A stretch of 53,631 nucleotides of DNA from positions 1 through 53,631 of the forward strand of contig CAMQSU010000008.1 of the NCBI GenBank assembly GCA_947037025.1, in the 5' to 3' direction. The position numbers were made by a program, and so were the translations under genes. Each line of letters begins with the position of its first letter. The first letter of the stretch is position 1. Below, piece after piece: positions 27,220 through 35,605 of this stretch. This DNA comes from an uncultured Clostridia bacterium (GTDB taxonomy: Bacteria; Bacillota; Clostridia; Christensenellales; UBA3700). The notes below the pieces were generated by a model. The model saw only the letters and a program-made list of their open reading frames with translations. It searched no databases and was not told where the DNA came from.

Positions 27220-27248
27220 ATTATATAGTTAATTGATTATAATTTCAA
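27220..27248 (-). promoter_or_regulatory. Promoter of dinB, predicting a leaderless transcript
   Basis: On the minus strand: TTGAAA (27248-27243), 17-bp spacer, TATAAT (27225-27220), then six bases AGTAGC, then ATG. Seven bases after the -10 box is the A of the start codon. Confidence 0.65.
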
Positions 27249-27277
27249 GCAATTTTGCTAATGTTATTGTTTTTTTA

Positions 27278-27306
27278 TTGATTTATTTGATAGATTGTAG
27301 TATAAT
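27278..27306 (+). promoter_or_regulatory. Sigma-A promoter for galU
   Basis: TTGATT (27278-27283), 17-bp spacer, TATAAT (27301-27306). It implies a leader of about 228 nt before galU. Confidence 0.75.
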
Positions 27307-27312
27307 GGGCTT

Positions 27313-27371
27313 ATATGCAAAATTCTGTCGAATATTGCAGCAAGAAAACTTATCTAATTATTTTTGCATAT
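27313..27371 (+). other. 10-bp stem at the start of the galU leader
   Basis: ATATGCAAAA (27313-27322) and TTTTGCATAT (27362-27371) are perfectly complementary and enclose 39 nt. The predicted transcript starts at the first base of the stem. No terminator or known riboswitch core is visible in the rest of the leader (to 27540). Confidence 0.45.
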
Positions 27372-27540
27372 ACTAAGTATGCTATTTTACTTCGAGCGGG
27401 TAGTTAGCTTGACCAAATAATATGATTGATAAGTATGTCATTAATAATAATTGTAAATAATAGTCAATTTGAAAACACTACTACATTTTAAGATGCCAGT
27501 GCAATTTGTATTGCCGCGGCTATTATCAGAAGGAGTTATA

Positions 27541-28419
27541 ATGAAAAAAGTTAGAAAAGCTATTATCCCTTGCGCAGGTTTTGGTACTAGATTTTTACCT
27601 GCAACTAAGGCTATACCTAAAGAGATGCTTCCGATTGTGGATGTTCCTGCATTGCAGCTTATAGTTGAGGAATGCGTAAACAGTGGTATCACTGATATTT
27701 TAATTATTTTAGGTAAAAACAAAAAATGTATAGAGGATCACTTTGATATCTCTCCTGATTTAGAACAATTGCTTAAAAAAGGAAACAAAGATGTTTCACT
27801 TCAGATTATTCGTTCGCTAAGCAATATGGCAAACTTTTTCTATGTTAGACAGCGTGAGATGAACGGGTCAGGAATGGCTGTTCTTGCTGGCGAGGCATTT
27901 GTTGGCAATGAGCCTTTTGTTGTTGTTTATGGCGATGACATAGTTTATAGCGGCGACGGAAAACCTGCAATCGGGCAGCTAATTGATGCTTACAATAACA
28001 CAGGGAAAACAATTTTGGGCGCGCAAACTGTACCTCCTGAGGAGGCTATTAAATACGGCGTTGTTGTACCAGGAAGTGTTAAAGGCAGATACACTGATAT
28101 GAAAGGTATTATTGAGAAACCTTCTATTGATGAGCTGCCATCATGCCTTGCAAGTTTAGGCAGATACGTTATTACTCCTGATATTTTTGAAATATTAAGA
28201 AACACTCCTCCAGCAAGCAACGGAGAGGTTTATCTTACCGATGCGATTAATCACATGGCTAAAACTGTTGGTGTATATGCGTATGATTTTGAGGGTATTA
28301 GATATGATACAGGCGATAAGTTTGGATACATTCAATCTAATATTGAGTATGGTTTAAGGCATAACGAGATAGGTGCAGAACTTGCAGCGTATATTAAAAA
28401 ACTAGCAAAAACTTTGTAA
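27541..28419 (+). CDS. galU: UTP--glucose-1-phosphate uridylyltransferase
   Basis: 292 residues from ATG 27541, which follows AGAAGGAG at the right distance; a longer in-frame reading from 27469 is not needed. Nucleotidyltransferase motif: IIPCAGFGTRFLPATKAIPKEML, then VDVPALQLIVEECVNSGI, VYGDDIV, GVVVPG and EVYLTDAIN, all characteristic of GalU/HasC. It makes UDP-glucose for cell-envelope polysaccharides and glycolipids. It is monocistronic with its own promoter, long leader and terminator. Confidence 0.95.
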   Translation: MKKVRKAIIPCAGFGTRFLPATKAIPKEMLPIVDVPALQLIVEECVNSGITDILIILGKNKKCIEDHFDISPDLEQLLKKGNKDVSLQIIRSLSNMANFFYVRQREMNGSGMAVLAGEAFVGNEPFVVVYGDDIVYSGDGKPAIGQLIDAYNNTGKTILGAQTVPPEEAIKYGVVVPGSVKGRYTDMKGIIEKPSIDELPSCLASLGRYVITPDIFEILRNTPPASNGEVYLTDAINHMAKTVGVYAYDFEGIRYDTGDKFGYIQSNIEYGLRHNEIGAELAAYIKKLAKTL

Positions 28420-28490
28420 TTGTATTTATGTAGATTAAAATATATCAATCAATTAATTAATAATGTCGCAAAACAAAAAATATATTACAT

Positions 28491-28523
28491 AAAAAACAAT
28501 CTTTAAATTAAAGATTGTTTTTT
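28491..28523 (+). terminator. Intrinsic terminator after galU
   Basis: AAAAAACAATCTTT (28491-28504) with AAAGATTGTTTTTT (28510-28523), loop AAATT, ending in a T-run. Confidence 0.85.
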
Positions 28524-28906
28524 TTAAATGATTCTGTATTTTATTCATTTAATATTTAATATTTTGAATGTAAAATAGTGATTAAAATGTTGAAAAAAAA
28601 ATATTTTTTTGCATTTTAAAAAGTAAAAAAAAATATAATAATTTTAGTGAAAAAAATAAATATATTTAAAGCAAAACTTGCGTTTTTTTGCTGTTATATG
28701 CTGTTATATAATGATAATAAATAAGTATGTATTATAGTAAATTATTTTCAGAAGTAACAGTGATACATTATTTTGCTGTTTTGCATTCATATTGGATAAA
28801 AGTGGTGAAAAATTGTTAAACTTTATCAATGCATGCAAAAGACGGTGAAATATCCGAAAAAATCGTCAAAAAATGATAAAAAGTTATAAATTTAGTTGTT
28901 TTGCGA
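28524..28906. other. AT-rich intergenic stretch, no gene seen
   Basis: The stretch is dominated by A- and T-runs. A short direct repeat GCTGTTATA occurs twice near 28690-28710. I see no ribosome-binding site with an open frame and no structured RNA. Confidence 0.5.
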
Positions 28907-28935
28907 TTGACAAACAGTTTAATCGATGTTATAAT
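28907..28935 (+). promoter_or_regulatory. Consensus sigma-A promoter
   Basis: TTGACA (28907-28912), 17-bp spacer, TATAAT (28930-28935). It excludes a start at 28901 for the following gene and supports ATG 28976. Confidence 0.88.
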
Positions 28936-28975
28936 TAGTAAAAGAATTTTTTTATATTATTTGGAGGGCTATATC

Positions 28976-30718
28976 ATGCCGATACTTTTATCAATAATTA
29001 GCACTAGAGTCATTGTGGGAATAGTTGCTATAGTAGCATTAATTTTGTGTTTAACTCTTATCGTAGTTTATGCAGTGTTAAACCACAAAAAATTAGTGAA
29101 AACTCAAGTAGCTAAATTGCAGTTAATGTATGCAGATACAGAGGAGTCAGTTAATGGCTTGTTAACTGAAAATAATCAGAATCTTGTAACTGAACAGCTT
29201 GTTGCGCCAGTTGCACCAGTTGTTCCTTATGAGCAGTTTGTTGCACCAGTTGCGCCAGTTGTTCCTTATGAGCAGTTTGTTGCACCAGTTGCGCCAGTTG
29301 TTCCTTGCGAGCAATATGTAGCACCAGCACCTGTTGTAGAACAACCTTCTATATTAGTTGCAGAAACTGTTGTTGAGGATGATCTATTAATAGTTACTGA
29401 CACTACTAATAGTGATGATATTACGATGACAGCTGTGCCAATAGTTGTAGATAAATCTCGTATGTCAAGAAAAGAGCGTCGCAAGCTTGAGCGCTTTGAA
29501 GCTGAACAAGCTGCTGCTGCATACATGGCGGAGAAATCTGCTGAGGCTGATGCAGCTAAACTTGCTGCTGAAGAAGCTGCCGCTGAACTAGCTGCAGTTG
29601 AACTTGCCGCTAAACTTGCTGCTGATGAAGCACAAGCTGAACTTGACGCTGCTGCTGCACAAGCTGAACTAGATGCTGCTGCTGCTGCTGCGGAGATCGC
29701 TGCTGCTGAGGCTGCTGAAATTGCTGCTATTCAACTTGCTGCTGATGAAGCACAAGCTGAAATAGAAGAAGCTAAGGCGTTAGCTTTATTAGTTGCTGCA
29801 CAAGCAATAGCTGATAAAGAAGAGCGCGATGCAATTATTAGAGAAGCAGTTGCAGAGGCATTAGCTGAGAAAAAGGCTGCTGATGCAATTACTGCACAAG
29901 TAGTAGCTGAAGCGTTAGCTGATTTAATCCCAATAGAAGAGCAAGTGTATAATTATAATGTTGCTAATTGTATTGAGCAAGAGATAGTTAATGAAGGACC
30001 ATTAAAACGTATTATAATCAGAAAGATTAATCCAGTTACTGGCATCGCTGAGGATGAAGTATTTGAAGGTTACTTTGATGATTCAACAGCAACGGAAGTA
30101 TCGGCAAATGAAGTTCCGGTAAAAACAGCACCAGTAAAAGCTGCACCAGTAAAAGCTGCTCCAGTAGTTGCACCAGTTAAAGTTGCACAGGTTAAGGAAA
30201 AAGCTGTTAAGGCTCCAAAAGCGCCAAAAGCTCCAAAAGCTCCAATAGCTGCAAAATCAACAAAAACTGTAAAAGCAACAAAGACTGCAAAGGCTAAAAA
30301 ACATGAAGTGCCAACATTTGCTGAGAATATTGCAGGATCAACTGATAAAATCAAAGGTATCTATAATGATATTAAGAATGAAATCATGTCTTATAGCGGT
30401 ATTAAGAGTAGTATCACAAAGAAAGGTGAGACTTTTAAGCATGATGGAGAGTTAGTTGCTAAGTTAATTTTTGATGAAAAACTAATTTTAGGATTTGCAG
30501 TAGAGCCAAAGCTAGCTGCTTATTATGATCTTGCTACAGTATCAAATGATAAAGCATTCGAACTTGCACCAGTTACTTTTGTTTTAAAGAGCAAATCTGC
30601 TGTTAAACAAAGTGAGAGCATATTGAAAGATATGAGTTCAATTGAGTTAGGAATCAAAAAGAAGGTAGTTGAAATTGATTACGCAACAGAAGTTGAGAAT
30701 GAAGTTGCTGAAGCTTAA
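28976..30718 (+). CDS. Membrane-anchored Ala/Pro-rich coiled-coil protein
   Basis: 580 residues from ATG 28976 (GGAGGG at 28963-28968). Order of parts: an N-terminal membrane helix (VIVGIVAIVALILCLTLIVVY, about 13-33), a short charged linker, three 13-residue repeats of the type EQFVAPVAPVVPY, a basic patch (RMSRKERRKLERFE), about 130 residues of Ala/Glu-rich heptad-like helix, an acidic region, a Lys/Ala/Pro-rich linker (KAPKAPKAPKAP), and a folded C-terminal domain of about 120 residues beginning KIKGIYNDIKNEIMSYSGIKS. Similar C-terminal domains follow Ala/Pro-rich linkers in other clostridial proteins of unknown function (from memory, unverified). The layout suggests a structural or scaffolding role at the membrane; no enzyme motif is seen. 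Confidence 0.78.
   Translation: MPILLSIISTRVIVGIVAIVALILCLTLIVVYAVLNHKKLVKTQVAKLQLMYADTEESVNGLLTENNQNLVTEQLVAPVAPVVPYEQFVAPVAPVVPYEQFVAPVAPVVPCEQYVAPAPVVEQPSILVAETVVEDDLLIVTDTTNSDDITMTAVPIVVDKSRMSRKERRKLERFEAEQAAAAYMAEKSAEADAAKLAAEEAAAELAAVELAAKLAADEAQAELDAAAAQAELDAAAAAAEIAAAEAAEIAAIQLAADEAQAEIEEAKALALLVAAQAIADKEERDAIIREAVAEALAEKKAADAITAQVVAEALADLIPIEEQVYNYNVANCIEQEIVNEGPLKRIIIRKINPVTGIAEDEVFEGYFDDSTATEVSANEVPVKTAPVKAAPVKAAPVVAPVKVAQVKEKAVKAPKAPKAPKAPIAAKSTKTVKATKTAKAKKHEVPTFAENIAGSTDKIKGIYNDIKNEIMSYSGIKSSITKKGETFKHDGELVAKLIFDEKLILGFAVEPKLAAYYDLATVSNDKAFELAPVTFVLKSKSAVKQSESILKDMSSIELGIKKKVVEIDYATEVENEVAEA
29192..29308 (+). repeat. Three tandem 39-bp coding repeats
   Basis: Three in-frame copies start at 29192, 29231 and 29270, each encoding a 13-residue EQ(F/L)VAPVAPVVP unit, with a partial fourth after 29309. 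Near-identity at the DNA level suggests recent slippage or unequal recombination. Confidence 0.9.
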
Positions 30719-30812
30719 TTAACCAAAATTTCAAATATATATAATGATAATATATTATAATTATTATAATATAAGATTAATAACATGAAAGCAATTAAAT
30801 AATATAATATTT

Positions 30813-30849
30813 AACCTCTCTACTAGCAATTAGTTGAGAGGTTTTTTTT
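30813..30849 (+). terminator. Intrinsic terminator
   Basis: AACCTCTCTACTA (30813-30825) with TAGTTGAGAGGTT (30831-30843), one T-T mismatch, 5-nt loop, then a T-run to 30849. The rest of the gap to 31443 holds the inverted repeat, Rex-like site and promoter listed separately; 30850-31180 shows nothing I can name. Confidence 0.88.
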
Positions 30850-31181
30850 GCCAAAAATCCATCATTGCAGATAAATTATTATGATTTATGCTACCTGAGT
30901 TAATTTATAGTAATTAGATTATAATATTAAAGCCGCGTATTTTTTGCAATATTTTAGAATAGAATATTATCAAAGTCAAAGTGTGAGGTAATGATTTTAG
31001 TCCTGTGAAATAAACAAAGTTTCTAAAAGGTGAGTAGTATTGCTTTCGCAATATTAAAAAAGGTTGAGAGTGAATACGTTTTGTACTGTAAAATTATAAA
31101 ATGACGGGTAAATTATAATGAGTTTTATACAGCAACGAGTAAAATTATACTTTTTTAATAAAGAATTACATATGATAAATA

Positions 31182-31225
31182 TGCTTATTTTGTCTTATTA
31201 TCAAACAAAAGGCACAAAATAAGCA
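31182..31225. repeat. 12-bp inverted repeat upstream of the mdh-hdr operon
   Basis: TGCTTATTTTGT (31182-31193) and ACAAAATAAGCA (31214-31225) are perfect complements separated by 20 nt. It lies about 80 nt before the -35 box and lacks a T-run, so an operator or a fold-back element is more likely than a terminator. Confidence 0.6.
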
Positions 31226-31271
31226 ATATATTGTGCGAATTTTGCTATTCTTTACTATATGATAAAAATTT

Positions 31272-31289
31272 GTGTTAAAAATTTAACAA
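31272..31289. promoter_or_regulatory. Rex-like operator (NADH/NAD+ sensing)
   Basis: GTGTTAA-AAAT-TTAACAA. It matches 13 of the 14 defined positions of the clostridial Rex consensus TTGTTAANNNNTTAACAA. It ends 15 bp before the -35 box. Rex represses fermentative and NADH-consuming genes when NADH is low, which suits the genes that follow. No rex gene is in the window. Confidence 0.65.
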
Positions 31290-31304
31290 ATCATCGTTAA
31301 ACAA

Positions 31305-31333
31305 TTGACAAAGTATGTAAATACTGATATTAT
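31305..31333 (+). promoter_or_regulatory. Promoter of the 12-gene mdh-hdr-flx-frd-fum operon
   Basis: TTGACA (31305-31310), 17-bp spacer, TATTAT (31328-31333). The leader is about 104 nt. Confidence 0.82.
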
Positions 31334-31443
31334 ATGATAGTAAGGTAAGATAGGTATTATAAATTTATATTAATTGTAGTGGTGTAATTCAAGGCTTATC
31401 AATAAAAACGCAAATTAAAAACAATTTAACTTCGGAGGTTAAT

Positions 31444-32391
31444 ATGAACAGAAAGATTACGATTATTGGTGCGGGTAGCGTGGGTGCTACTACTGCATTC
31501 ACAGCAGCAGTTAAGGGAATAGCAAGCGAGATTTGCATGATCGATATAAACAAGGCGAAAACAGAGGGTGAGGCGATGGATATTCGTCAAGCAAGTCCAT
31601 TTAATGCACCATGCAATATTTATGCTGGTGAGTATGATGACGCAAATGGTAGCGATATTGTTATCATAACTTCTGGTATGCCTAGAAAACCTGGTCAATC
31701 TCGTATCGACCTTACTCAAATCAACGTTGATATTATGAAAGATATTGCTAGCAAAATTGCAGTTCATGCTCCTGATGCTATCTATATCATTGTATCTAAC
31801 CCAGTTGATATTATGACTTATGTATTTACAAAAATTTCTGGAATCCCTGCTAGCCGTGTTATAGGTACAGGTACACTTCTAGATAGCGCTAGACTTTGCT
31901 CTCGTGTTGCAGATCACCTTGGTGTTAATCCTCATAGTGTTGATGCTTACGTTTTAGGCGAGCATGGCGATAGTTCTTTCGTGCCTTGGTCAATATGCAA
32001 AGTCGGTCCAGTACCAATGCTTGATTATAATAAGTGTTATGTTAACTCTAATCAGACTGAAACTAAATTTGACATGGAAGAAATTGAAACTTATATGAAA
32101 ACTTCTGGCGGTCAAATTATATCTAAAAAGGGCGCAACATTTTATGCAATCGCATGTAGTGTTTGCAATCTTGTTGAGGCTATTTTCTCTCAGGCGTACA
32201 CTGTCCTTGCAGTTTCTACATTGATCACTGGCGAGTATGGTATTACTGATGTTTGTTTAAGTATTCCTTTTGTTGTGGGACCTAATGGCATTGCAGGAAA
32301 AGCTACTCCAGTTTTGACAAAAGAAGAAATGGTTAAGCTTAACAATAGCGCGAACCTTCTTAAAGGTGTTATCGCAGAAATCAATATTTAA
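31444..32391 (+). CDS. mdh: NAD-dependent malate dehydrogenase (LDH-type fold)
   Basis: 315 residues of the LDH/MDH family. The Rossmann loop is IIGAGSVGATTA and the NAD-selecting aspartate is in CMIDINKAK. The active-site loop reads GMPRKPGQSRIDL: Arg81 occupies the position that is Gln in lactate dehydrogenases and Arg in malate dehydrogenases, and Arg87 is the second substrate arginine. The proton-relay His174 is in LGEHGDSSF. Overall it looks LDH-like, so automatic annotation may say L-lactate dehydrogenase; the Arg and the downstream fumarase and fumarate reductase argue for oxaloacetate to malate. It is first in the operon, with GGAGG before the ATG and 32 nt to hdrB. Confidence 0.86.
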   Translation: MNRKITIIGAGSVGATTAFTAAVKGIASEICMIDINKAKTEGEAMDIRQASPFNAPCNIYAGEYDDANGSDIVIITSGMPRKPGQSRIDLTQINVDIMKDIASKIAVHAPDAIYIIVSNPVDIMTYVFTKISGIPASRVIGTGTLLDSARLCSRVADHLGVNPHSVDAYVLGEHGDSSFVPWSICKVGPVPMLDYNKCYVNSNQTETKFDMEEIETYMKTSGGQIISKKGATFYAIACSVCNLVEAIFSQAYTVLAVSTLITGEYGITDVCLSIPFVVGPNGIAGKATPVLTKEEMVKLNNSANLLKGVIAEINI

Positions 32392-32423
32392 TTGAAATTA
32401 CAAGGTAGATATTTGGAGGCTTT

Positions 32424-33209
32424 ATGATATACAGTTATTATCCTGGTTGCACACTAAAAACGCAAGCTAAGGAGTTAGATATTTATGCAAGACGATCGTT
32501 AGATGTTCTTGGCATTAAGATGGAAGAACTTGCTGACTGGCAGTGTTGTGGTGGTGTGTATCCAATCGCAAAAGATGAAATAGCGACAAAGCTATCTTCA
32601 GTTAGGACGCTTAATCAAGCTCGTGAATTAGGTAGACCACTTATTACACTTTGTTCAGCTTGTCATCATGTGCTAACTCGTGTTAACAATGATATGCGTA
32701 CCGACAAGAATACAAGAGATAAAGTAAACACTTATTCAAAGTTTGATACCCCTTACGAGGGTGAAACTGATGTTATTCACTTTCTGCAATTGCTTCGTGA
32801 TGTGGTCGGCTTCGATAACCTGAAAGCTAAGGTAGTAAATCCGCTAAAGGGCAGAAAAGTAGGTGCTTATTATGGCTGTCTGCTTTTAAGACCTAGTGCA
32901 GAGCTTGCTTTTGATGACCCAGAAAATCCTACAATTATTGAGGATTTTATTAAGGCTATTGGTGCTACTCCAGTAATATATTCTCATCGTAATGAGTGTT
33001 GCGGAGGTTACATTGCAGTAACTGACAAAGGTCAAGCGAGTAGGAATGTTGATAAAATAATTGACTCAGCAAAAAATAAAGGTTGCGATGAGCTTGTGAC
33101 AGCTTGTCCGCTATGTATGTATAATGTAGCTGCTAATGCGGGCGAGGGCAAGGAGATTACTATCAAGTATTTCACCGAGCTACTTGCAGAAGCATTAGGT
33201 GTTAAGTAA
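32424..33209 (+). CDS. hdrB: Heterodisulfide reductase subunit B homologue
   Basis: 261 residues with both CCG domains intact: YPGCTL...WQCCGG...CSACHH and YYGCLLL...NECCGG...CPLC. In methanogen HdrB these bind two noncubane [4Fe-4S] clusters that reduce the CoM-S-S-CoB disulfide; in other anaerobes homologues take electrons from HdrA/HdrC to a high-potential acceptor. No coenzyme M/B pathway and no DsrC gene is seen here, so the acceptor must be something else, and fumarate via the reductase encoded downstream is the obvious candidate (inference). GGAGG precedes the ATG. Confidence 0.9.
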   Translation: MIYSYYPGCTLKTQAKELDIYARRSLDVLGIKMEELADWQCCGGVYPIAKDEIATKLSSVRTLNQARELGRPLITLCSACHHVLTRVNNDMRTDKNTRDKVNTYSKFDTPYEGETDVIHFLQLLRDVVGFDNLKAKVVNPLKGRKVGAYYGCLLLRPSAELAFDDPENPTIIEDFIKAIGATPVIYSHRNECCGGYIAVTDKGQASRNVDKIIDSAKNKGCDELVTACPLCMYNVAANAGEGKEITIKYFTELLAEALGVK

Positions 33210-33218
33210 GGAGTGAGT

Positions 33219-33605
33219 ATGCATAAGAATAATCTTAAAGAAGAAATAATCCGCATAAGTGGTGCTAGTCCTAATAAGTGCATGAAGTGCGGAAAATGTT
33301 CAGCTACTTGCCCGTCATTTAATGAGATGGAAATCGCTCCACATATGTTTGTTGATATGGTTATTAAAGGTCGAGTGGAACAACTTGTTATGAGCGATGC
33401 TACAAATCATTGCCTTAGTTGTTTTGCTTGCGTGGAAAGGTGTCCTCGTGGCGTCGAGCCAGCTCATATTATAGAGGCAATCAGAGTGATTAAGCTAAGA
33501 CAATCCGGCGCACCTCAAATAACTCCAGCCCAAATCGCTAGTGTTATTGATACAGAGATTCCTCAACAAGCACTTGTTAGTGCTTTCAGGAAATTCAGGA
33601 AGTAA
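33219..33605 (+). CDS. hdrC: Heterodisulfide reductase subunit C homologue
   Basis: 128 residues with two classical [4Fe-4S] motifs: CMKCGKCSATCP at about residues 20-31 and CLSCFACVERCP at about 64-75. HdrC wires electrons between HdrA and HdrB. The start at ATG 33219 is preferred over GTG 33213 because AAGGAG (33208-33213) is correctly spaced for the ATG. It lies 9 nt after hdrB and 11 nt before hdrA. Confidence 0.92.
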   Translation: MHKNNLKEEIIRISGASPNKCMKCGKCSATCPSFNEMEIAPHMFVDMVIKGRVEQLVMSDATNHCLSCFACVERCPRGVEPAHIIEAIRVIKLRQSGAPQITPAQIASVIDTEIPQQALVSAFRKFRK

Positions 33606-33616
33606 GGAGAAAAAAA

Positions 33617-35605
33617 ATGCTAAATATAGGTGTTTTTGTATGTTGGTGTGGTAGTAATATAGCAGCGACAGTAGATATAGATCAAGTAGTCGCAGCAGCT
33701 AAAATACAACCAGGTGTTGTTTTTGCTACCGATTATCAATATATGTGTAGTGAGGCAGGTCAAAAGATCATGCGTAATGCTGTTTTAGAGCATAAGCTTG
33801 ATGGCGTTGTAATTTGCGCGTGTTCTCCTAGAATGCATGAGGCAACTTTCCGCAAAAATGCTGAAAAGTCAGGTCTTAATCCGTTTATGGTGGAAATCGC
33901 AAATATACGTGAGCACGTTTCATGGATTCACAAGGATAAAGCAGTAGGAACTGTTAAAGCAATCGCACTTGTTAATGCTGCGATTGCAAAGGTTAGTCTT
34001 AACGCTCCGCTTATTTCTGGAGAGAGTTCTGTTACTAAACGCGCGCTTGTAATTGGCGGCGGTATTGCAGGACTTCAGACGGCTCTTGATATCGCTGAAG
34101 CTGGTTTTGAGGTTGATGTAGTGGAAAAACTCCCTACTATTGGCGGAAATATGGCGAAAATTGATAAGACTTTCCCAACTCTTGACTGTGCAGCATGTAT
34201 ACTAACTCCAAAGATGGTTGATGCTGCTAGTCATGAAAATATTGAGCTTATCACATATAGTGAAGTTGAGAGCGTTAAAGGTTTCGTTGGTAGTTTTAAG
34301 GCTACAATCCGAAAAAAAGCTAGATATGTTGACGAAGTAGCCTGTACTGGTTGCGGCGTTTGTATGGCTAAATGTCCTTCTAAAAAGAGTCTTAATGAGT
34401 TTAATTGCGGTCTAAATAATCGCCCATCAGTATATATTCCTTTTGCTCAAGCTATCCCGAATGTGGCTGTTATTGACCCTCAAAGTTGTATCAAGTTAAC
34501 TCGTGATAAATGTGGGCTTTGTCAGACTGTTTGTGAGGCAAAAGCGATTGATTTTACTCAAAAAGATGAGCTAATAGAAAGAGAATACGGCGCAATTGTT
34601 GTTGCGACAGGCTTTCAGCCTATCAAAGTTGATAAATTTGACGAGCTAGGTTATAGTCAAAATAAAGATGTTATCACAAGCCTAGAGCTTGAGCGTCTTA
34701 TGAATGCGGCTGGTCCTACTGGCGGCAAATTGCAAAAGGTTAGTGACGGCTCTCATCCACATGATATAGTATTTATTCAGTGTGTTGGCTCTCGTGATTG
34801 TACTGCAAGGGGCAAAAACTATTGCTCTAAAATATGCTGTATGTACACAACTAAACATGCAATGCTTATCCGTGATAAATATCCTGATATTAATGTTACT
34901 GTTTTTTATATAGACATTCGTACAGCAGGTAAGAATTATGACGAGTTTTATAGGCGTGCTGCGGAAGACTACGGCGTGACGTACATTAAAGGTCAAGTCG
35001 GCAAAGTCTATGAAGAAGACGGCTTTTTAGTAGTTCAAGGTAGCGACCTTATCAGTAATGAGCAAATTAAAATCAAAGCGGATATGGTTGTTCTTGCTGC
35101 TGCAATCGAAGCGGATCCTTCAGCGAAAAAAGTTGCATCAATGCTAACGGCATCTATTGATACTAATAACTTTTTAACAGAAGCTCATGCGAAACTTCGT
35201 CCGGTAGAGAGTCCAACAGCGGGCATTTTCCTATCGGGAGTATGTCAAGGACCTAAGGATATACCGGAGACAGTCGCTCAAGCGGGTGCTGCTGCATCTA
35301 AGGTTATTGGACTTTTAGTTAAAAATAAACTTGTTACTAACCCTTGTGTTGCGATAGCGGACGAGATGCTTTGTAGTGGTTGCTCTAACTGTTTCAATAT
35401 CTGTCCTTATGGTGCAATCGGTTATGAGGAGAAACTTGTAAACGATCATGGTATCAGAGAGACTAGGCGACTTGCAGTCGTAAACCCTGCATTATGTCAA
35501 GGTTGCGGTGCTTGTAGTGTTGCTTGTCCATCGGGTGCTATGGATTTATTAGGATTTACTAATAAACAAATTATGGCGGAGGTAGATGCAATATGCAAGA
35601 AGTAA
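33617..35605 (+). CDS. hdrA: Heterodisulfide reductase subunit A homologue, FAD electron-bifurcating
   Basis: 662 residues, the full-length HdrA layout. The N-terminal domain (IGVFVCWCGSNIAATVD; ACSPRMHEATFR) is followed by the thioredoxin-reductase-like FAD domain (ALVIGGGIAGLQTALDIA, about 142-157; NMAKIDKTFPTLDCAACILTPKM). An inserted ferredoxin has CTGCGVCMAKCP and CGLCQTVC. The C-terminal ferredoxin has CSGCSNCFNICP and CQGCGACSVACP. In the family the HdrA FAD splits electron pairs between ferredoxin and HdrB. It overlaps flxD by 13 nt. No selenocysteine codon is apparent. Confidence 0.94.
   Translation: MLNIGVFVCWCGSNIAATVDIDQVVAAAKIQPGVVFATDYQYMCSEAGQKIMRNAVLEHKLDGVVICACSPRMHEATFRKNAEKSGLNPFMVEIANIREHVSWIHKDKAVGTVKAIALVNAAIAKVSLNAPLISGESSVTKRALVIGGGIAGLQTALDIAEAGFEVDVVEKLPTIGGNMAKIDKTFPTLDCAACILTPKMVDAASHENIELITYSEVESVKGFVGSFKATIRKKARYVDEVACTGCGVCMAKCPSKKSLNEFNCGLNNRPSVYIPFAQAIPNVAVIDPQSCIKLTRDKCGLCQTVCEAKAIDFTQKDELIEREYGAIVVATGFQPIKVDKFDELGYSQNKDVITSLELERLMNAAGPTGGKLQKVSDGSHPHDIVFIQCVGSRDCTARGKNYCSKICCMYTTKHAMLIRDKYPDINVTVFYIDIRTAGKNYDEFYRRAAEDYGVTYIKGQVGKVYEEDGFLVVQGSDLISNEQIKIKADMVVLAAAIEADPSAKKVASMLTASIDTNNFLTEAHAKLRPVESPTAGIFLSGVCQGPKDIPETVAQAGAAASKVIGLLVKNKLVTNPCVAIADEMLCSGCSNCFNICPYGAIGYEEKLVNDHGIRETRRLAVVNPALCQGCGACSVACPSGAMDLLGFTNKQIMAEVDAICKK

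Noticed and set aside
29266..30354. Minus-strand frames rich in Ser/Thr/Ala/Gly
   Set aside because: They are reverse readings of the Ala/Pro-rich repeats of the coiled-coil gene.
31182..31225. Transcription terminator
   Set aside because: There is no T-run after the inverted repeat and the 20-nt loop is long; the upstream gene already has a terminator at 30813.
31444..32391. L-lactate dehydrogenase call
   Set aside because: Arg81 replaces the lactate-type Gln, and the operon context is malate/fumarate.
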